Assembly (NCBI RefSeq): GCF_009708215.1
Contig: NZ_CP046175.1
Location: 744,001 to 808,000 of the forward strand
Direction: 5' to 3'
Length of the DNA stretch: 64,000 bases
From: Occultella kanbiaonis
GTDB taxonomy: Bacteria; Actinomycetota; Actinomycetes; Actinomycetales; Beutenbergiaceae
Part shown: positions 1 through 9,543 of the stretch, piece by piece
Position numbering within the stretch: the first letter of the stretch is position 1
Layout: the number at the start of each line of letters is the position of its first letter
Notes under the pieces: generated by a model
Told to the model about the DNA's origin: nothing
Seen by the model: the letters and a program-made list of their open reading frames with translations, nothing else
Databases searched by the model: none
Program-made: the position numbers and the translations under genes

Positions 1-286
1 AGCTCTCCTCGGAGCGACCGACGAACGCGGCCGGCCCCTCGCCGTCGGGCAGTGCCGCGAGCAGGCCCGCCGCGGCGGCCTGCGGGATGTGCGGGTGGTC
101 GATGACGAGCAGGTCGTGGGAGCGGGTCAGCGACTCCAGGCCCTGGTCGGCGAAGGCCTGCAGGGACCGGGCCTCCCACTCGACCTCGACGTCGTGCCCG
201 GCGTCGGCGTACGCACGGGAGGCGGCCTCGATGCTGTTCCGGCCGCGCTCGTGGTCCCAGGTGATGCCGCGCAGGCGCACGGTCAC
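1..286 (-). CDS. Solute-binding-protein-like gene, N-terminal part (runs off the left edge)
   Basis: The first 95 codons of a minus-strand gene are present; the 3' end lies outside the window. The GTG start at 286 overlaps the stop of the CoA-transferase gene in a GTGA, so the two are translationally coupled. The visible protein (opening [14 protein letters not shown], later LLVIDHPHIPQAAAAG) resembles the N-terminal lobe of extracellular sugar-binding proteins: a beta strand, a helix with an IEAASRAYADAG-like segment, then an acidic strand. It has no signal peptide or lipobox, which is odd for a transporter component. Either the true start is elsewhere or the binding fold has a cytoplasmic job tied to the CoA-transferase. 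The family call is inference from pattern only. Confidence 0.55.
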   Translation of the reverse strand, partial: MTVRLRGITWDHERGRNSIEAASRAYADAGHDVEVEWEARSLQAFADQGLESLTRSHDLLVIDHPHIPQAAAAGLLAALPDGEGPAAFVGRSEES

Positions 287-1488
287 GGGACGCTCCCGGC
301 CACGGGCTCGCGGTCCGGTGCCAGCTCGGCCCGGACCTGGTCGGTGTCCGCGCCGAGCAGTGGTGCCGCGTCGCTGCCCCAGAGCCGCTGCCCGTCCAGG
401 CGCATCGGGAGCCGGGTCGTGGTGACCTCGGTGCGGGTGCCGTCCTGCTCGTCGCGCTCGAGCGTCTGAACCATGTCGATGGCGCGGAAGCCCTCGTGCT
501 CGACGAGTTCGTCCACGGTGTGCAGCGGTGCGCACCACACGTCGGCGGCGTCGAGCACGGTGAGCCAGTCCGCCGTGTTGCGGGTCCTGAGCCGGTCGGC
601 GATCAGGGTCTCGATGCGACCGCGCTGCTCCCACCAGGTCTCGGGCTCGGTCAGCTCGACGAGCTCGGGGATCTGCAGCAGGGCGCCGAGCTGCGGCACC
701 GGGTTCATCGCGATCGAGAGGTAGCCGTCCGCGGTGGGGTAGACGCCGTACGGGGCGGGCAGGTAGGTGTGCGCGCTGTGCGGACCACGCGGCCGGGCAC
801 CCACGGCGCCCGGCTCGGTCAGCCGCACCGACAGCATCTCGAACTGCAGGTCGAGCATCGCCTCGAGCAGCGAGGTCTGCACCTGCCCGCCGATGCCGGT
901 GCGCAGCCGCCGCAGCAGCAGCGCCGTGATGCCGTGGGCGAGGTGGCAGGAGGCGAGGTGATCGGCGATCGCGATACCCACCGGGCTCGGCTCAGGGTCG
1001 GCCTGCAGCCACGGCAGGCCGGCGATCGACTGGGCGAGCAGGTCCTGGCCGGGCCGGTCCCGCCACGGCCCGTCGTCGCCGTACCCGGTGATCGACCCGT
1101 AGACCACGCCCGGGTTCTGCGCGCGGACGGTGTCGTAGTCCAGTCCGAGCCGCTTCATCACGCCCGGGCGGAAGTTCTCGACGACGACGTCGGCCTGCTC
1201 GACCAGCCGGCGCACGAACGCGAGCTGGTCCGGGTCCTTCAGGTCCGCGGCGACACTCTGCTTGCCGCGGTTCATCGCGTGGAAGGAGACCGTGTCCGCG
1301 CCCGCGTGCGCACCGGCGAACGCGAGCCCCCGGCCGATGTCCCCGACGCCGGGGCGCTCGATCTTGATGACCCGTGCGCCGAGGTCGGCCAGCCGCAGCG
1401 CGGCCACCGGGCCGGCGAGGAACTGGCTGAAGTCGAGGACCAGGAAGCCGTCCAACGGGCGGGGCGGTCCTGGCTGGGAGGCTGTCAT
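283..1488 (-). CDS. Family III CoA-transferase (CaiB/BaiF type)
   Basis: 401 residues, the usual length of family III CoA-transferases, which move CoA between carboxylic acids through a covalent aspartyl intermediate. Diagnostic features are the start [16 protein letters not shown], the [11 protein letters not shown] segment, the NRGKQSV stretch, [17 protein letters not shown] (residues ~100-118, with the family ENFRPG motif) and [12 protein letters not shown]. The ATG at 1488 overlaps the stop of the GH95 gene in an ATGA, so it belongs to the GH95 operon. The substrate acid cannot be read from sequence. A CoA-transferase next to a glycosidase suggests activation of an acidic sugar product, but that is inference. 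Confidence 0.9.
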   Translation of the reverse strand: MTASQPGPPRPLDGFLVLDFSQFLAGPVAALRLADLGARVIKIERPGVGDIGRGLAFAGAHAGADTVSFHAMNRGKQSVAADLKDPDQLAFVRRLVEQADVVVENFRPGVMKRLGLDYDTVRAQNPGVVYGSITGYGDDGPWRDRPGQDLLAQSIAGLPWLQADPEPSPVGIAIADHLASCHLAHGITALLLRRLRTGIGGQVQTSLLEAMLDLQFEMLSVRLTEPGAVGARPRGPHSAHTYLPAPYGVYPTADGYLSIAMNPVPQLGALLQIPELVELTEPETWWEQRGRIETLIADRLRTRNTADWLTVLDAADVWCAPLHTVDELVEHEGFRAIDMVQTLERDEQDGTRTEVTTTRLPMRLDGQRLWGSDAAPLLGADTDQVRAELAPDREPVAGSVP

Positions 1489-3995
1489 GACGCTCGCTCC
1501 TGGGAGATGTCTGTGGTGGTCAGGCGCACGGTCCGGCCGGGCGGAAGGTCGAGGACGCGCTCATGTGATCCGAGGACCACACGCACGGTCCGGGGGCTGT
1601 CCGAGCCGGACGTGATCCGGGCCTCGGTGAGCTCACCGGCGCGCCACTGCAGATCCACGACCAGGCCGCCGCGGGCGCGCAGACCGCGCACCTCGCCGTC
1701 GGGCAGGTCCGGGGGCAGCGCCGGGAGCAGGTCGAGGTAGCCGGCGTGCGACTGCACCAGGCACTCGGCGAGCGCGGCGACGATGCCGAGGTTGCCGTCG
1801 ATCTGGAACGGCGGGTGCGCGGAGAACAGGTTGCGGTAGAGGCCACCGCGCCACCGCCCGCCGCCCGGTCCGGGCTCGATCTCGACATTGCGGCGCACGT
1901 ACAGGTCCAGCAGCCGGCCGACCGCCTCCGGCTCGTGCAGGCGGGCCCGCATCGCCGTCTTCCAGGCGAGGGACCAGCCGGTGCCCTCGTCGCCGCGGGC
2001 GTCCAGGCTGCGGCTCGCGGCCGCGGCGAGCCTGGCCGACGGCGGCACATCCGTCGGGTGGATGCCGACCAGGTGGGCGATGTGGCGGTGGTGCGGGTCG
2101 GCCATCCGGTCGAGGTCGGCCCACTCGCGCAGCAGCCCGTCGTCGTCGACGCCGGGCTCGGCGATCCGGGGCAGCGCGGCCTCGGCCGCAAGGCACAGGT
2201 CCGCGGCGTCGGCGCGCAGGCCGTACTCGTCGGCCAGCCGCAGCAACGAGCGGAGCAGGTGCCGGGACAGCTCGAGGTCCATCGTGGAGTCGGCGGCCAC
2301 CGAGGAGACGCGGTCGGTGCCGGGCACCACGAACCGGTTCTCCGGTGAGGTGGACGGAGACGTCCCGAGCGTGCCGTCGGGGCGCGGCTCGAGCCAGTCC
2401 AGGACGAACCGGGCCGCGCCGCACAGGACGGGGAAGAAGCGGTGGGCCGCGTCGTCGTCGCGTTCGAAGGTGACCCGGTCGATCAGGTGGGTGGTCAGCC
2501 AGACGCCGGCGAACGGCCAGAACGCCCAGGCCGGGTCGTGGGTGCCGTCACCCATCGGCTCGACGAACGCCCAGATGTCGCTGGCGTGGTGGGCCACCCA
2601 GCCGGACGACCCGTAGATCCGCTCCGCCGGCTCCCGGCCCCGTTCGGCGAACGCGTCGACGAGGTCGAACAGCGGCTCGGCGCACTCGCGCAGGCCGGTC
2701 GTCTCGGCGAGCCAGTAGTTCATCTCGAGGTTGATGTTCATCGTGAAGTCCGAGCTCCACGGCGGCTGCAGCTGCTGGTTCCAGATGCCCTGCAGGTTCG
2801 CGGGGGTGCCACCCGGCCGCGAGCTCGAGATCAGCAGGTAGCGGCCGTACTGGAACAGCAGGGCGAGGAGCTCGGGCGCCGCACCGGCACGGGCGCCGGC
2901 GCCGTCGGCGACCGCGTCGAGCAGCGCGTCGGTGTCCGCCGGGGTGCCGGCCGCCGGCTCCGAACCCGTGCCGAGCCGCAGTTCCACCCGGTCGTAGAGC
3001 TCGGAGTGGGCGGTGACGTGGTCCTCCCGCAGCCGGTCCACCCCAGCGGTGACGGCGTCCCGGCACAGCTGCCGGGCCCGCGCCAGTGCGGGGCCGACAT
3101 CCTGTTCGGGGTCGTGTCCGAGCCGGGTGAAGGTGGTCCGCACGGCCAGGATCAGGGTGGCGTCTCCGGAGACCTCGATCACGACGCCGTCCGGCGTGGC
3201 GCGGCTGCGGACCGTGCCGCCGATCGCACGCATGGCGACGGCGGCCTGTACGCCGCGCGGGTCGCTCGCCCACCGCACGGGGTCGGCTTCGCGCTGGTAG
3301 GCGGGCACGACGTCATCGGGCGCCCGCAGCACCGCCCAGGCCTCGGCGCCGTCGGCCTCGGCGTGCTCCAGGCGTAGCGGGGAGTCGAGCACGAAGGACA
3401 CCGGTCGGTCCGCCGCGGACACCTCGAGCACCAGCACCTGGTGCGGAGCGCTCACGAAGGCCTGCTGGTGCACGCCGGCGGCGCGGGTCCAAGCGAGCGC
3501 GGTGCGCAGGTCCAGGCCGCGCGCGTGGCCTGCCGAGCTTTCCGGGCCGTCGACCCGGTCCTGCTCGGGGAGGACCTCGGCCTGCGACGCCGGCTCGGGC
3601 GCCGGGGCGCCCACGGTCCGGCGCAGCCTCGCCAGCGGTTGGAACGACTGTGGGTAGGAGTGCTGCAGCGCGTGCAGCGCCTCCTCGGCGGCCACATGGT
3701 CTCCCGCCGCGATCGCCGCCCGCGAGGCCGCGATGGCGGCCCCGGCCACGTCCGCGGTGACCGGGTGCGGCTCGGGGCGGCGGCCCGGGCCGGACCAGAC
3801 CGATCCCTCGCTGAGCCAGATCAGTTCCTGCTCGGCGCGGCCGTAGACCATGGCGCCGAGGCGGCCGTTGCCGAGCGGCGCCGCCTCGACCCATTCGGCG
3901 GCCGGGCTCGCGAACTCGAGCCGGTGGACCGGGTGTGCCGATGGCGTCGCCGGGCTCGGCGACACCTCGGACGAGAACACTGACGACACTGTCAC
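1485..3995 (-). CDS. GH95 alpha-L-fucosidase/alpha-L-galactosidase
   Basis: 836 residues, the size of GH95 inverting glycosidases. The N-terminal domain opens with the family pattern [18 protein letters not shown] and LSEGSVWSG. The (alpha/alpha)6 core carries [20 protein letters not shown] with Asn420 and Asn422, and [11 protein letters not shown] with Asp733; these match the catalytic Asn pair and Asp of characterised GH95 enzymes. There is no signal peptide, so it should act in the cytoplasm on imported oligosaccharides. GH95 members cleave terminal alpha-L-fucose or alpha-L-galactose; both occur in rhamnogalacturonan II. It is the first gene of a minus-strand operon and is divergent from the sugar importer at 4237. 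Confidence 0.93.
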   Translation of the reverse strand: MTVSSVFSSEVSPSPATPSAHPVHRLEFASPAAEWVEAAPLGNGRLGAMVYGRAEQELIWLSEGSVWSGPGRRPEPHPVTADVAGAAIAASRAAIAAGDHVAAEEALHALQHSYPQSFQPLARLRRTVGAPAPEPASQAEVLPEQDRVDGPESSAGHARGLDLRTALAWTRAAGVHQQAFVSAPHQVLVLEVSAADRPVSFVLDSPLRLEHAEADGAEAWAVLRAPDDVVPAYQREADPVRWASDPRGVQAAVAMRAIGGTVRSRATPDGVVIEVSGDATLILAVRTTFTRLGHDPEQDVGPALARARQLCRDAVTAGVDRLREDHVTAHSELYDRVELRLGTGSEPAAGTPADTDALLDAVADGAGARAGAAPELLALLFQYGRYLLISSSRPGGTPANLQGIWNQQLQPPWSSDFTMNINLEMNYWLAETTGLRECAEPLFDLVDAFAERGREPAERIYGSSGWVAHHASDIWAFVEPMGDGTHDPAWAFWPFAGVWLTTHLIDRVTFERDDDAAHRFFPVLCGAARFVLDWLEPRPDGTLGTSPSTSPENRFVVPGTDRVSSVAADSTMDLELSRHLLRSLLRLADEYGLRADAADLCLAAEAALPRIAEPGVDDDGLLREWADLDRMADPHHRHIAHLVGIHPTDVPPSARLAAAASRSLDARGDEGTGWSLAWKTAMRARLHEPEAVGRLLDLYVRRNVEIEPGPGGGRWRGGLYRNLFSAHPPFQIDGNLGIVAALAECLVQSHAGYLDLLPALPPDLPDGEVRGLRARGGLVVDLQWRAGELTEARITSGSDSPRTVRVVLGSHERVLDLPPGRTVRLTTTDISQERAS

Positions 3996-4067
3996 CTCGG
4001 AGAATCGATTTTACTGGGTGAGAGACACCATAGACGGTCCGATGGGCCATCTGGCAACACCTGATTC

Positions 4068-4080
4068 CATAGAGTCTATG
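4068..4080. promoter_or_regulatory. Candidate operator in the GH95/importer divergent region
   Basis: CATAGA-G-TCTATG is a perfect 6-bp inverted repeat with a single-base centre, lying in the 241-bp divergent region 3996-4236. A related half-site CATAGAC lies at 4029-4035, inside CCATAGACGGTCCGATGG. On the minus strand TTGCCA (4052-4057) and TATGGT (4027-4032) could form a promoter for GH95, but with a long 19-bp spacer. On the plus strand TAGCAT (4123-4128) is the only reasonable -10. No regulator gene lies next to it in the window. Confidence 0.45.
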
Positions 4081-4236
4081 CCGGATCTGCCGATGGGGTT
4101 GCGCCGCCGCCGATCTGGTGGCTAGCATCCAGACAAACGATTCACCGGACGACGAGGTCAGAGTGCACCCCAGGCCCGCCCCAAGGCGGCAGCGGCAGGC
4201 GCGACGGGCCGAGGTCATCGAGAGGAGCACTCAGCG

Positions 4237-5232
4237 GTGGTACAGACGGGCGTGGGAACACCCATGGCGCCGACACCACTGGCGGCGGCAGCGGTGTCCA
4301 CGCCGCCGGCCAACCGTCGGGGTCGGCCGGGCCGGATGCGTAGATCGATCCGGCGGCACTGGCAGCTCTACCTGCTCGTGCTGCCTCCGCTGGTGTACTT
4401 CGCCCTGTTCAAGTACGTGCCGATGGCGAACGCCGTCATCGCGTTCAAGGCCTACAACGTCATCGCCGGCATCTGGGCGAGTCCGTGGGTTGGCCTGGAG
4501 CACTTCGAACGGTTCTTCTCCAACCCGGTCTTCGGCACCATCGTCAGCAACACGTTCCTGCTGAGCCTGTACGCCCTGATCGCGAGCTTCCCGATCCCGA
4601 TCATCCTGGCTCTCGCCCTCAACGAGGTCCGGTCCCGGTTCTTCAAGCGCACGGTCCAGATGGTCACCTACGCGCCGTACTTCATCTCCACGGTCATCGT
4701 CGTCTCGATGGCGATCCTGATCCTCTCGCCCCGGATCGGGCTCCTCAGCGGGATCACCGGCTTCTTCGGACTGCCCGCCACCGACTACCTGGCCCAGCCG
4801 GACTTCTTCCGGCACGTGTACGTGTGGAGCGAGGTGTGGCAGACCGCGGGCTACTCGGCGGTCATCTACCTGGCCGCGCTCGCCGGCGTGGACCCCGGCC
4901 TCTACGAGGCGGCCAAGGTCGACGGCGCGAACCGGCTCCAGAAGATCTGGCACGTCGACCTGCCGAGCATCATGCCAACGGTGGTCGTGGTCCTGATCCT
5001 CTCGGTCGGCAGCATCATGGCCGTCGGGTTCGAGAAGGCGTTCCTGCTGCAGAACCCGCTGAACCTGTCGCAGTCGGAGATCATCGCCACCTACACCTAC
5101 AAGATCGGCATCCAGAACGCCGACTTCAGCCTCGCCACAGCCGTCGGGCTGTTCAACTCGGCGATCAACCTCGTGCTGCTGCTCGGTGTGAACGCCGTGT
5201 CGAAGCGCGTGACGGGGAGTGGACTCTGGTGA
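4237..5232 (+). CDS. Sugar ABC transporter permease, LplB/YteP type
   Basis: 331 residues. A short basic cytoplasmic N-terminus is followed by a first membrane helix around residues 45-62 (LYLLVLPPLVYFALFKYVPM) and five more helices. The EAAKVDGANRLQKIWHVDLPSIMPT segment (~225-249) is the EAA loop that contacts the ATPase. The PMANAVIAFKAYN and GLEHFERFFSNP patterns are typical of the permease of complex polysaccharide or rhamnogalacturonan-oligosaccharide importers. The start is GTG at 4237, preceded by GAGAGGAG. It overlaps the next permease by GTGA. No ATPase gene is nearby, so a shared MsiK-like ATPase encoded elsewhere is expected. Confidence 0.93.
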   Translation: MVQTGVGTPMAPTPLAAAAVSTPPANRRGRPGRMRRSIRRHWQLYLLVLPPLVYFALFKYVPMANAVIAFKAYNVIAGIWASPWVGLEHFERFFSNPVFGTIVSNTFLLSLYALIASFPIPIILALALNEVRSRFFKRTVQMVTYAPYFISTVIVVSMAILILSPRIGLLSGITGFFGLPATDYLAQPDFFRHVYVWSEVWQTAGYSAVIYLAALAGVDPGLYEAAKVDGANRLQKIWHVDLPSIMPTVVVVLILSVGSIMAVGFEKAFLLQNPLNLSQSEIIATYTYKIGIQNADFSLATAVGLFNSAINLVLLLGVNAVSKRVTGSGLW

Positions 5233-6146
5233 GCATCGCAACGAGGATCCGCGGGGCCGGCCGGCCCACCAAGGTGCGCGAGTCGCGGGTGGACCGGTTC
5301 TTCCTGGTCGGCGTCTACATCCTGCTCACCACGTTCCTGCTCGTGGTGCTGCTGCCGCTCTGGTACATCGTGGTCAGTTCGTTCAGCAGCCCCGCTGCGG
5401 TGTCCGCCGGCCGGGTGTTCCTGTGGCCGGTCGAGTTCACCCTGCGCGGCTACCAGGTCGCGCTGAGCAGCCCGCAGATCCTCAGCGGGTTCGCGAACTC
5501 GCTGTTCTACACCATCGTGGGCACGGCGATCAGCGTCACGCTCACCGTGATGCTCGCCTACCCGCTCTCGCGTGCGGACTTCGTCGGGCGGAAGGTGCTC
5601 ACCGGCGCCGTCGTCTTCACGATGCTGTTCGCTGGCGGCCTGATCCCCACCTACCTCGTGGTCCAGGCGATGGGGATGCTCGACACCCGCTGGGCGCTGC
5701 TCATCCCGAACGCGGTGGCCGTGTGGCCGGCGATCCTGGCGATCACCTACTTCCGGACCGCGATCCCGGACGAACTGCGCGAGGCCGGTGAGATCGACGG
5801 CGCGAGCGACCTGCGCATCCTGTGGAAGGTGGTGCTGCCACTCTCCGCGCCGATGCTCGCCGTGATCGCCCTCATGTACGCGATCGTGCAGTGGAACTCC
5901 TACTTCGACGCGTTGATCTACCTCCGCGACGACGCCCTGTACCCGCTGCAGCTGGTGCTCCGGAACATCCTCATCCTCAACAACGACGCCGGTGGCGACG
6001 CCACCTCGTCGCTGGAGCGGCAACAACTCGCGAACCTGCTCAAGTACTCGCTCATCGTGGTCTCCACGGTCCCGATGATGCTCATCTACCCGTTCGTGGC
6101 TCGCTACTTCACCAAGGGTCTGCTCCTGGGAGCCGTGAAGGGCTGA
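5229..6146 (+). CDS. Sugar ABC transporter permease, YtcP/AraQ type
   Basis: 305 residues from GTG at 5229, which overlaps the upstream permease stop. Helix 1 is around residues 22-44 (FFLVGVYILLTTFLLVVLLPLWY), followed by the SSFSSPAAVSAGRVFLWPVEFTLRGY periplasmic segment. The EAA loop is LREAGEIDGASDLRILWKVVLPLSAPMLA. The C-terminus YPFVARYFTKGLLLGAVKG is typical of the second permease of family-1 sugar importers. It pairs with the upstream LplB-type permease and the downstream lipoprotein. Confidence 0.93.
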   Translation: MSIATRIRGAGRPTKVRESRVDRFFLVGVYILLTTFLLVVLLPLWYIVVSSFSSPAAVSAGRVFLWPVEFTLRGYQVALSSPQILSGFANSLFYTIVGTAISVTLTVMLAYPLSRADFVGRKVLTGAVVFTMLFAGGLIPTYLVVQAMGMLDTRWALLIPNAVAVWPAILAITYFRTAIPDELREAGEIDGASDLRILWKVVLPLSAPMLAVIALMYAIVQWNSYFDALIYLRDDALYPLQLVLRNILILNNDAGGDATSSLERQQLANLLKYSLIVVSTVPMMLIYPFVARYFTKGLLLGAVKG

Positions 6147-6214
6147 CCCCGACCCAACACCCCCCGAGCCGTCGACCCCCGGCGGCACCACCTCACGACG
6201 AAGAGAGGCACCAC

Positions 6215-7867
6215 ATGACACGCCGCAACCGGACCGCGACGGCGATAGTCGCCGTCGGCGGACTGGCCTTCACCATGGGCGCGTGCGCGCCGCAGGCGGA
6301 GCAGCCCGTCGACGACGGAGTCATCACGATCTTCAGCCAGCAGGGCGCGGAGACGGACCTCAACACCAACGAGTTCACGCTCTTCCTCGAGGAGGAGTTC
6401 GACGTCGACCTGCAGTTCGAGACCACCACCTGGGATGCCGGGGCGGCGTCCGAGGCGCGTCAGATCGCGCTGGCGAGCGGTGACTACCCGGACGCGTTCC
6501 TGATGATCCCCTGGGTCGACCAGTTCACCCAGGCCGAGCTGCTCAAGTTCGGCGAGCAGGGCGTGGTCCGGCCGCTCGGTGACCTGCTCGAGGAGAACGC
6601 ACCGAACCTGCTCCAGGCCTGGGAGGAGACCCCCGAGTGGGAGCAACTCGCGACCTCGCCGGACGGCAACGTCTGGGGGCTGCCGCAATGGAACGACTGC
6701 TTCCACTGCAGCTATCCCTCGAAGCTCTGGCTGAACTCCGCCTGGCTGGACGCGGTCGGCATGGAGCAGCCGACGACGCCCGACGAGCTCCGCGCGGTGC
6801 TGTCGGCCTTCCGGGACCAGGACCCGAACGGCAACGGTCAGGCCGACGAGGTCCCGCTCTCCGGCTCGCCCGGCGCGAACTCGGTGATGCCGTTCCTGAT
6901 GAACCCGTTCGTCTACGTGCCCTCCTCCACGACCGACGGCTCGATCCCGGCCTCGCTCGCGCTGGACGGTGACACGGTCACCCTGCAGGCGACCCTGGAC
7001 GGCTGGCGGGAGGGGCTGCAGTACGTGAACTCCCTCTACGAGGAGGGGCTGGTCGACGAGGCGGCGTTCACCCAGAACCAGGACGCGCTCCTCGCGCTGG
7101 GGGACGTCGCCGGCGACCCGATCCTCGGGGCCGCGACGGTCGGCCACCCCGGCGTGTTCGTCACCATCGGCCAGGAGGATGGCCGCGACGCGCAGTACGA
7201 CCCGGTCGCTCCGCTGACCGGGCCGAACGGCTCGCCCGCCTCCGAGCTGCTCTCGTCCGTGCCGGGTGCGACGCTCGTCATCACGAACAACGCCAGTGAC
7301 TCCGACGCCGCCAGCCTGGTGCAGATCGTCGACTGGATGATCGACTACGACAACCACCTCCGGGCCGAATGGGGCGAGGAGGGCGTCGCCTGGGACCGCC
7401 CCGCCGAGGGTGACGTCGCGCTCGACGAAGCGCTCGAGCCGCTGTACGTGCGGCACCGGCTCAGCGGTGCCGAGGCCAGCCAGAACGCCAACGTGGCCTG
7501 GGGCCCGCTCGCGCAGTACTACGGCAGCACCGAGTTCCGCGGCGCCCAGGTGGTGTCGGAGGACGTGTACGACCTCGCCGGGTACGAGCGTCGTCTGTTC
7601 GAGGCGACCGAGCCGTATGCCGCGAACAGTCCGACCGAGGCGTTCCCGTACTGGAACCTCTGGATCCCCGACGCGGACTCCTCCGAGTTGTCCACGGTGC
7701 AGACCAACGTGGAGTCGCTCGTGCTGCAGGCCAGTGCCGAGTTCGTCACCGGCGTGCGCGACATCGACAACGACGCCGACTGGCAGGCGTTCCAGGAGGC
7801 TCTCATCGCGAGCGGCAGCGACCGCTATCTCGAGATCTACCAGGCCGCCTGGGACGCGTCGAACTAG
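6215..7867 (+). CDS. Sugar-binding lipoprotein (LipO-type, family 1)
   Basis: 550 residues. The signal peptide has twin basic residues and the hydrophobic run IVAVGGLAF, ending in a weak lipobox with Cys24 (TMGAC). The large size, the TIFSQQGAETDLNTNEFT opening and the WGLPQWNDCFHCSYPSKLWLNSAWLDAVG segment match the oversized binding proteins that partner LplB/YtcP permeases. A DPNGNGQADEVPLSG segment resembles the Ca-binding loop seen in this subfamily. ATG at 6215 follows AAGAGAGG. It would capture the oligosaccharide at the cell surface; the ligand is unknown, but the context suggests a pectic fragment. Confidence 0.92.
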   Translation: MTRRNRTATAIVAVGGLAFTMGACAPQAEQPVDDGVITIFSQQGAETDLNTNEFTLFLEEEFDVDLQFETTTWDAGAASEARQIALASGDYPDAFLMIPWVDQFTQAELLKFGEQGVVRPLGDLLEENAPNLLQAWEETPEWEQLATSPDGNVWGLPQWNDCFHCSYPSKLWLNSAWLDAVGMEQPTTPDELRAVLSAFRDQDPNGNGQADEVPLSGSPGANSVMPFLMNPFVYVPSSTTDGSIPASLALDGDTVTLQATLDGWREGLQYVNSLYEEGLVDEAAFTQNQDALLALGDVAGDPILGAATVGHPGVFVTIGQEDGRDAQYDPVAPLTGPNGSPASELLSSVPGATLVITNNASDSDAASLVQIVDWMIDYDNHLRAEWGEEGVAWDRPAEGDVALDEALEPLYVRHRLSGAEASQNANVAWGPLAQYYGSTEFRGAQVVSEDVYDLAGYERRLFEATEPYAANSPTEAFPYWNLWIPDADSSELSTVQTNVESLVLQASAEFVTGVRDIDNDADWQAFQEALIASGSDRYLEIYQAAWDASN

Positions 7868-7878
7868 CGACACTCCCT

Positions 7879-7919
7879 CGACGGCGGCCCGGTTGCGTGA
7901 TGCGCCCGGGCCGTCGTCG
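7879..7919 (+). terminator. Hairpin terminator after the first importer
   Basis: The 14-base arms at 7879-7892 and 7906-7919 pair with one G-T wobble around a 13-base loop, 11 bases after the binding-protein stop. No U-run follows, as is common in high-GC actinobacteria. Confidence 0.6.
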
Positions 7920-7998
7920 CGTGGGGTGGGGGACCGGCTCGGCGGGGTGTGGCAGCGGCCAGACCGCGCGGCGCATATCTATTCAATAGCGCACAGAC

Positions 7999-8028
7999 TT
8001 GACAGTCGGTGATTTGCCGACCTACGCT
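7999..8028 (+). promoter_or_regulatory. Promoter of the second sugar importer operon
   Basis: TTGACA at 7999-8004 is separated by 18 bases from TACGCT at 8023-8028. The spacer holds a 5-bp inverted repeat, GTCGG (8005-8009) and CCGAC (8017-8021). The rest of the 215-bp gap 7868-8082 contains the terminator of the upstream operon and the operator at 8035. Confidence 0.6.
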
Positions 8029-8034
8029 CGCCGT

Positions 8035-8046
8035 TGAATCGCTTCA
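8035..8046. promoter_or_regulatory. LacI-family-like operator
   Basis: TGAATCGCTTCA has TGAA/TTCA arms around a central CG, the layout of LacI-family half-sites. It sits 7 bases after the -10 hexamer of the 7999 promoter, where a bound repressor would block initiation. The only LacI gene in the window (46048) is 38 kb away and its neighbour uses a different palindrome, so the cognate regulator is unknown. Confidence 0.5.
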
Positions 8047-8082
8047 CTCGCACCCCCGCAGCACCCGTTTCAAGGAGGAAAC

Positions 8083-9429
8083 ATGTCCGCAAGAATCCGT
8101 AGCCGGCGGGCGCGCCTGGTCCCGTCCATGGCCGGGCTCGCCGCGCTCTCGCTGCTCGCCGTCGCCTGCGCGCCGGCCGGCGGGGACTCGGGTGGAGGCT
8201 CTGACGGGGGCGGTGACGATCAGGGTGGTGCCACCGAGTTCACCTTCCTGACCACCGTGGAGAACCCGCAGATCCGCGACGAGCTCACCCGGCTCAGTGA
8301 GAACCAGTGCGCCGCCGAGAACGAGGCCCTCCCGCTGGTGGTCGACACCATCCCGCAGGCCGACGTCAACCAGCGGGTCTCGGTCCTCGCGAGCCAGGAC
8401 GCGCTGCCCGTCATGTTCGTCTCGCCCACGAGCGAGTCGAAGGTCGGCGGCGACATGTACGAGTCCGGCGCCCTGCTCGAGCTCGAGGAGACCCTGACCG
8501 ACCTGGGCGTCTGGGAGGACGTGCTGCCCGCCGCCGCCTCCACGGTCAACGCCATCTACGGGGACATGGTCTCGCTGCCGTTCCAGTACAACATCGAGGG
8601 CTTCTGGTACAACAAGCAGATCTTCGCCGACAACGGCCTCGAGGTGCCCACCACCTGGGCGGAGTTCACCGAGGCCGCCGCTGCCCTGGACGCGGCCGGC
8701 GTGCAGCCGCTGACCGCGTCCGGTGCGCAGGGCTGGACGATCACCCGGTACATCAGCACCTACCTCGCCCGGGCGAACGGCGTGGACGCGCTCGCCCAGG
8801 TGACCGACGGCTCGGCGAGCTTCACCGACCCCGACTACCTCATCGCCGCGCAGGAGCTCGCCACGCTGGGCGAGGCCGGCTACTTCGGGCAGGGCATCGT
8901 CTCCCGGGACATGGACACGGTCACGGCCGAGTTCTTCGGCGGCACCGCAGCCATGATGTACAACGGTTCGTGGGTGCTGTCCAACGTCTACGACGAGGAG
9001 CAGAACACCATCGGCGTGGACAACATCGGCTTCTTCCCGTTCCCCGAGGTGGAGGGCGGCGCGGGCAGCATCGACGACTACCCGGCCAACACCGGCACCG
9101 TCACCGCCGTGTCCGCCTCCCTGTACAACGACAAGGTCGGCGCCTGGCTCGCGTGCATCGCCGAGAACTACGGGTCCAGCCTCTTGGAGAACCAGGGCGC
9201 GATCTCCGGGTTCGTGCAGAACACCGAGGTCGACGGCGTTGAGCCGCTCGTCGCCGAGATCACCGAGCGCATGGTGGACGCCCAGGACGCGGTGATCTGG
9301 CTCGAGGGTCCGTTCGACCAGCGCTTCGGTGACGCCGCCGGACTCAGCGCCGGCAGCCTCGTCGACGGCGGCATCTCGCCCGAGGACTACATGGCCCAGA
9401 TCCAGGACGCGGTCGACGCCGCCCAGTGA
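8083..9429 (+). CDS. Sugar-binding lipoprotein (family 1)
   Basis: 448 residues. The basic n-region RIRSRRARL and the hydrophobic core end at lipobox LAVAC with Cys29, followed by a Gly/Ser/Asp-rich tether. The mature part has the family-1 hallmarks: SLPFQYNIEGFWYNKQIFADNGLEVPTTWAEF, TAEFFGGTAAMMYNGSWVL and GFFPFPEVEGG. ATG at 8083 follows AAGGAGG. It is the first gene of an operon with two MalF/MalG-type permeases, an aldo/keto reductase, GH2 and GH78, so the ligand is probably a galactose- or rhamnose-containing pectic oligosaccharide (inference). Confidence 0.93.
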   Translation: MSARIRSRRARLVPSMAGLAALSLLAVACAPAGGDSGGGSDGGGDDQGGATEFTFLTTVENPQIRDELTRLSENQCAAENEALPLVVDTIPQADVNQRVSVLASQDALPVMFVSPTSESKVGGDMYESGALLELEETLTDLGVWEDVLPAAASTVNAIYGDMVSLPFQYNIEGFWYNKQIFADNGLEVPTTWAEFTEAAAALDAAGVQPLTASGAQGWTITRYISTYLARANGVDALAQVTDGSASFTDPDYLIAAQELATLGEAGYFGQGIVSRDMDTVTAEFFGGTAAMMYNGSWVLSNVYDEEQNTIGVDNIGFFPFPEVEGGAGSIDDYPANTGTVTAVSASLYNDKVGAWLACIAENYGSSLLENQGAISGFVQNTEVDGVEPLVAEITERMVDAQDAVIWLEGPFDQRFGDAAGLSAGSLVDGGISPEDYMAQIQDAVDAAQ

Positions 9430-9437
9430 CGGCAGCC

Positions 9438-9480
9438 ACGGCGGTGGGTGCGCGCCACCACGAGGCGCACCCACCGCCGT
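9438..9480 (+). terminator. Intercistronic hairpin between binding protein and permeases
   Basis: Perfect 16-base arms at 9438-9453 and 9465-9480 around an 11-base loop, starting 9 bases after the binding-protein stop. With no U-run and the operon continuing 60 bases later, it probably stabilises the upstream message or lowers read-through so that binding protein exceeds permease. That role is inferred from similar importer operons. Confidence 0.65.
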
Positions 9481-9543
9481 CGGGCACTGCCCGAAGCAAC
9501 AGACCGCAGCGGCCCAGCGCCGCCTGACCCGGAAGGCGCACAC

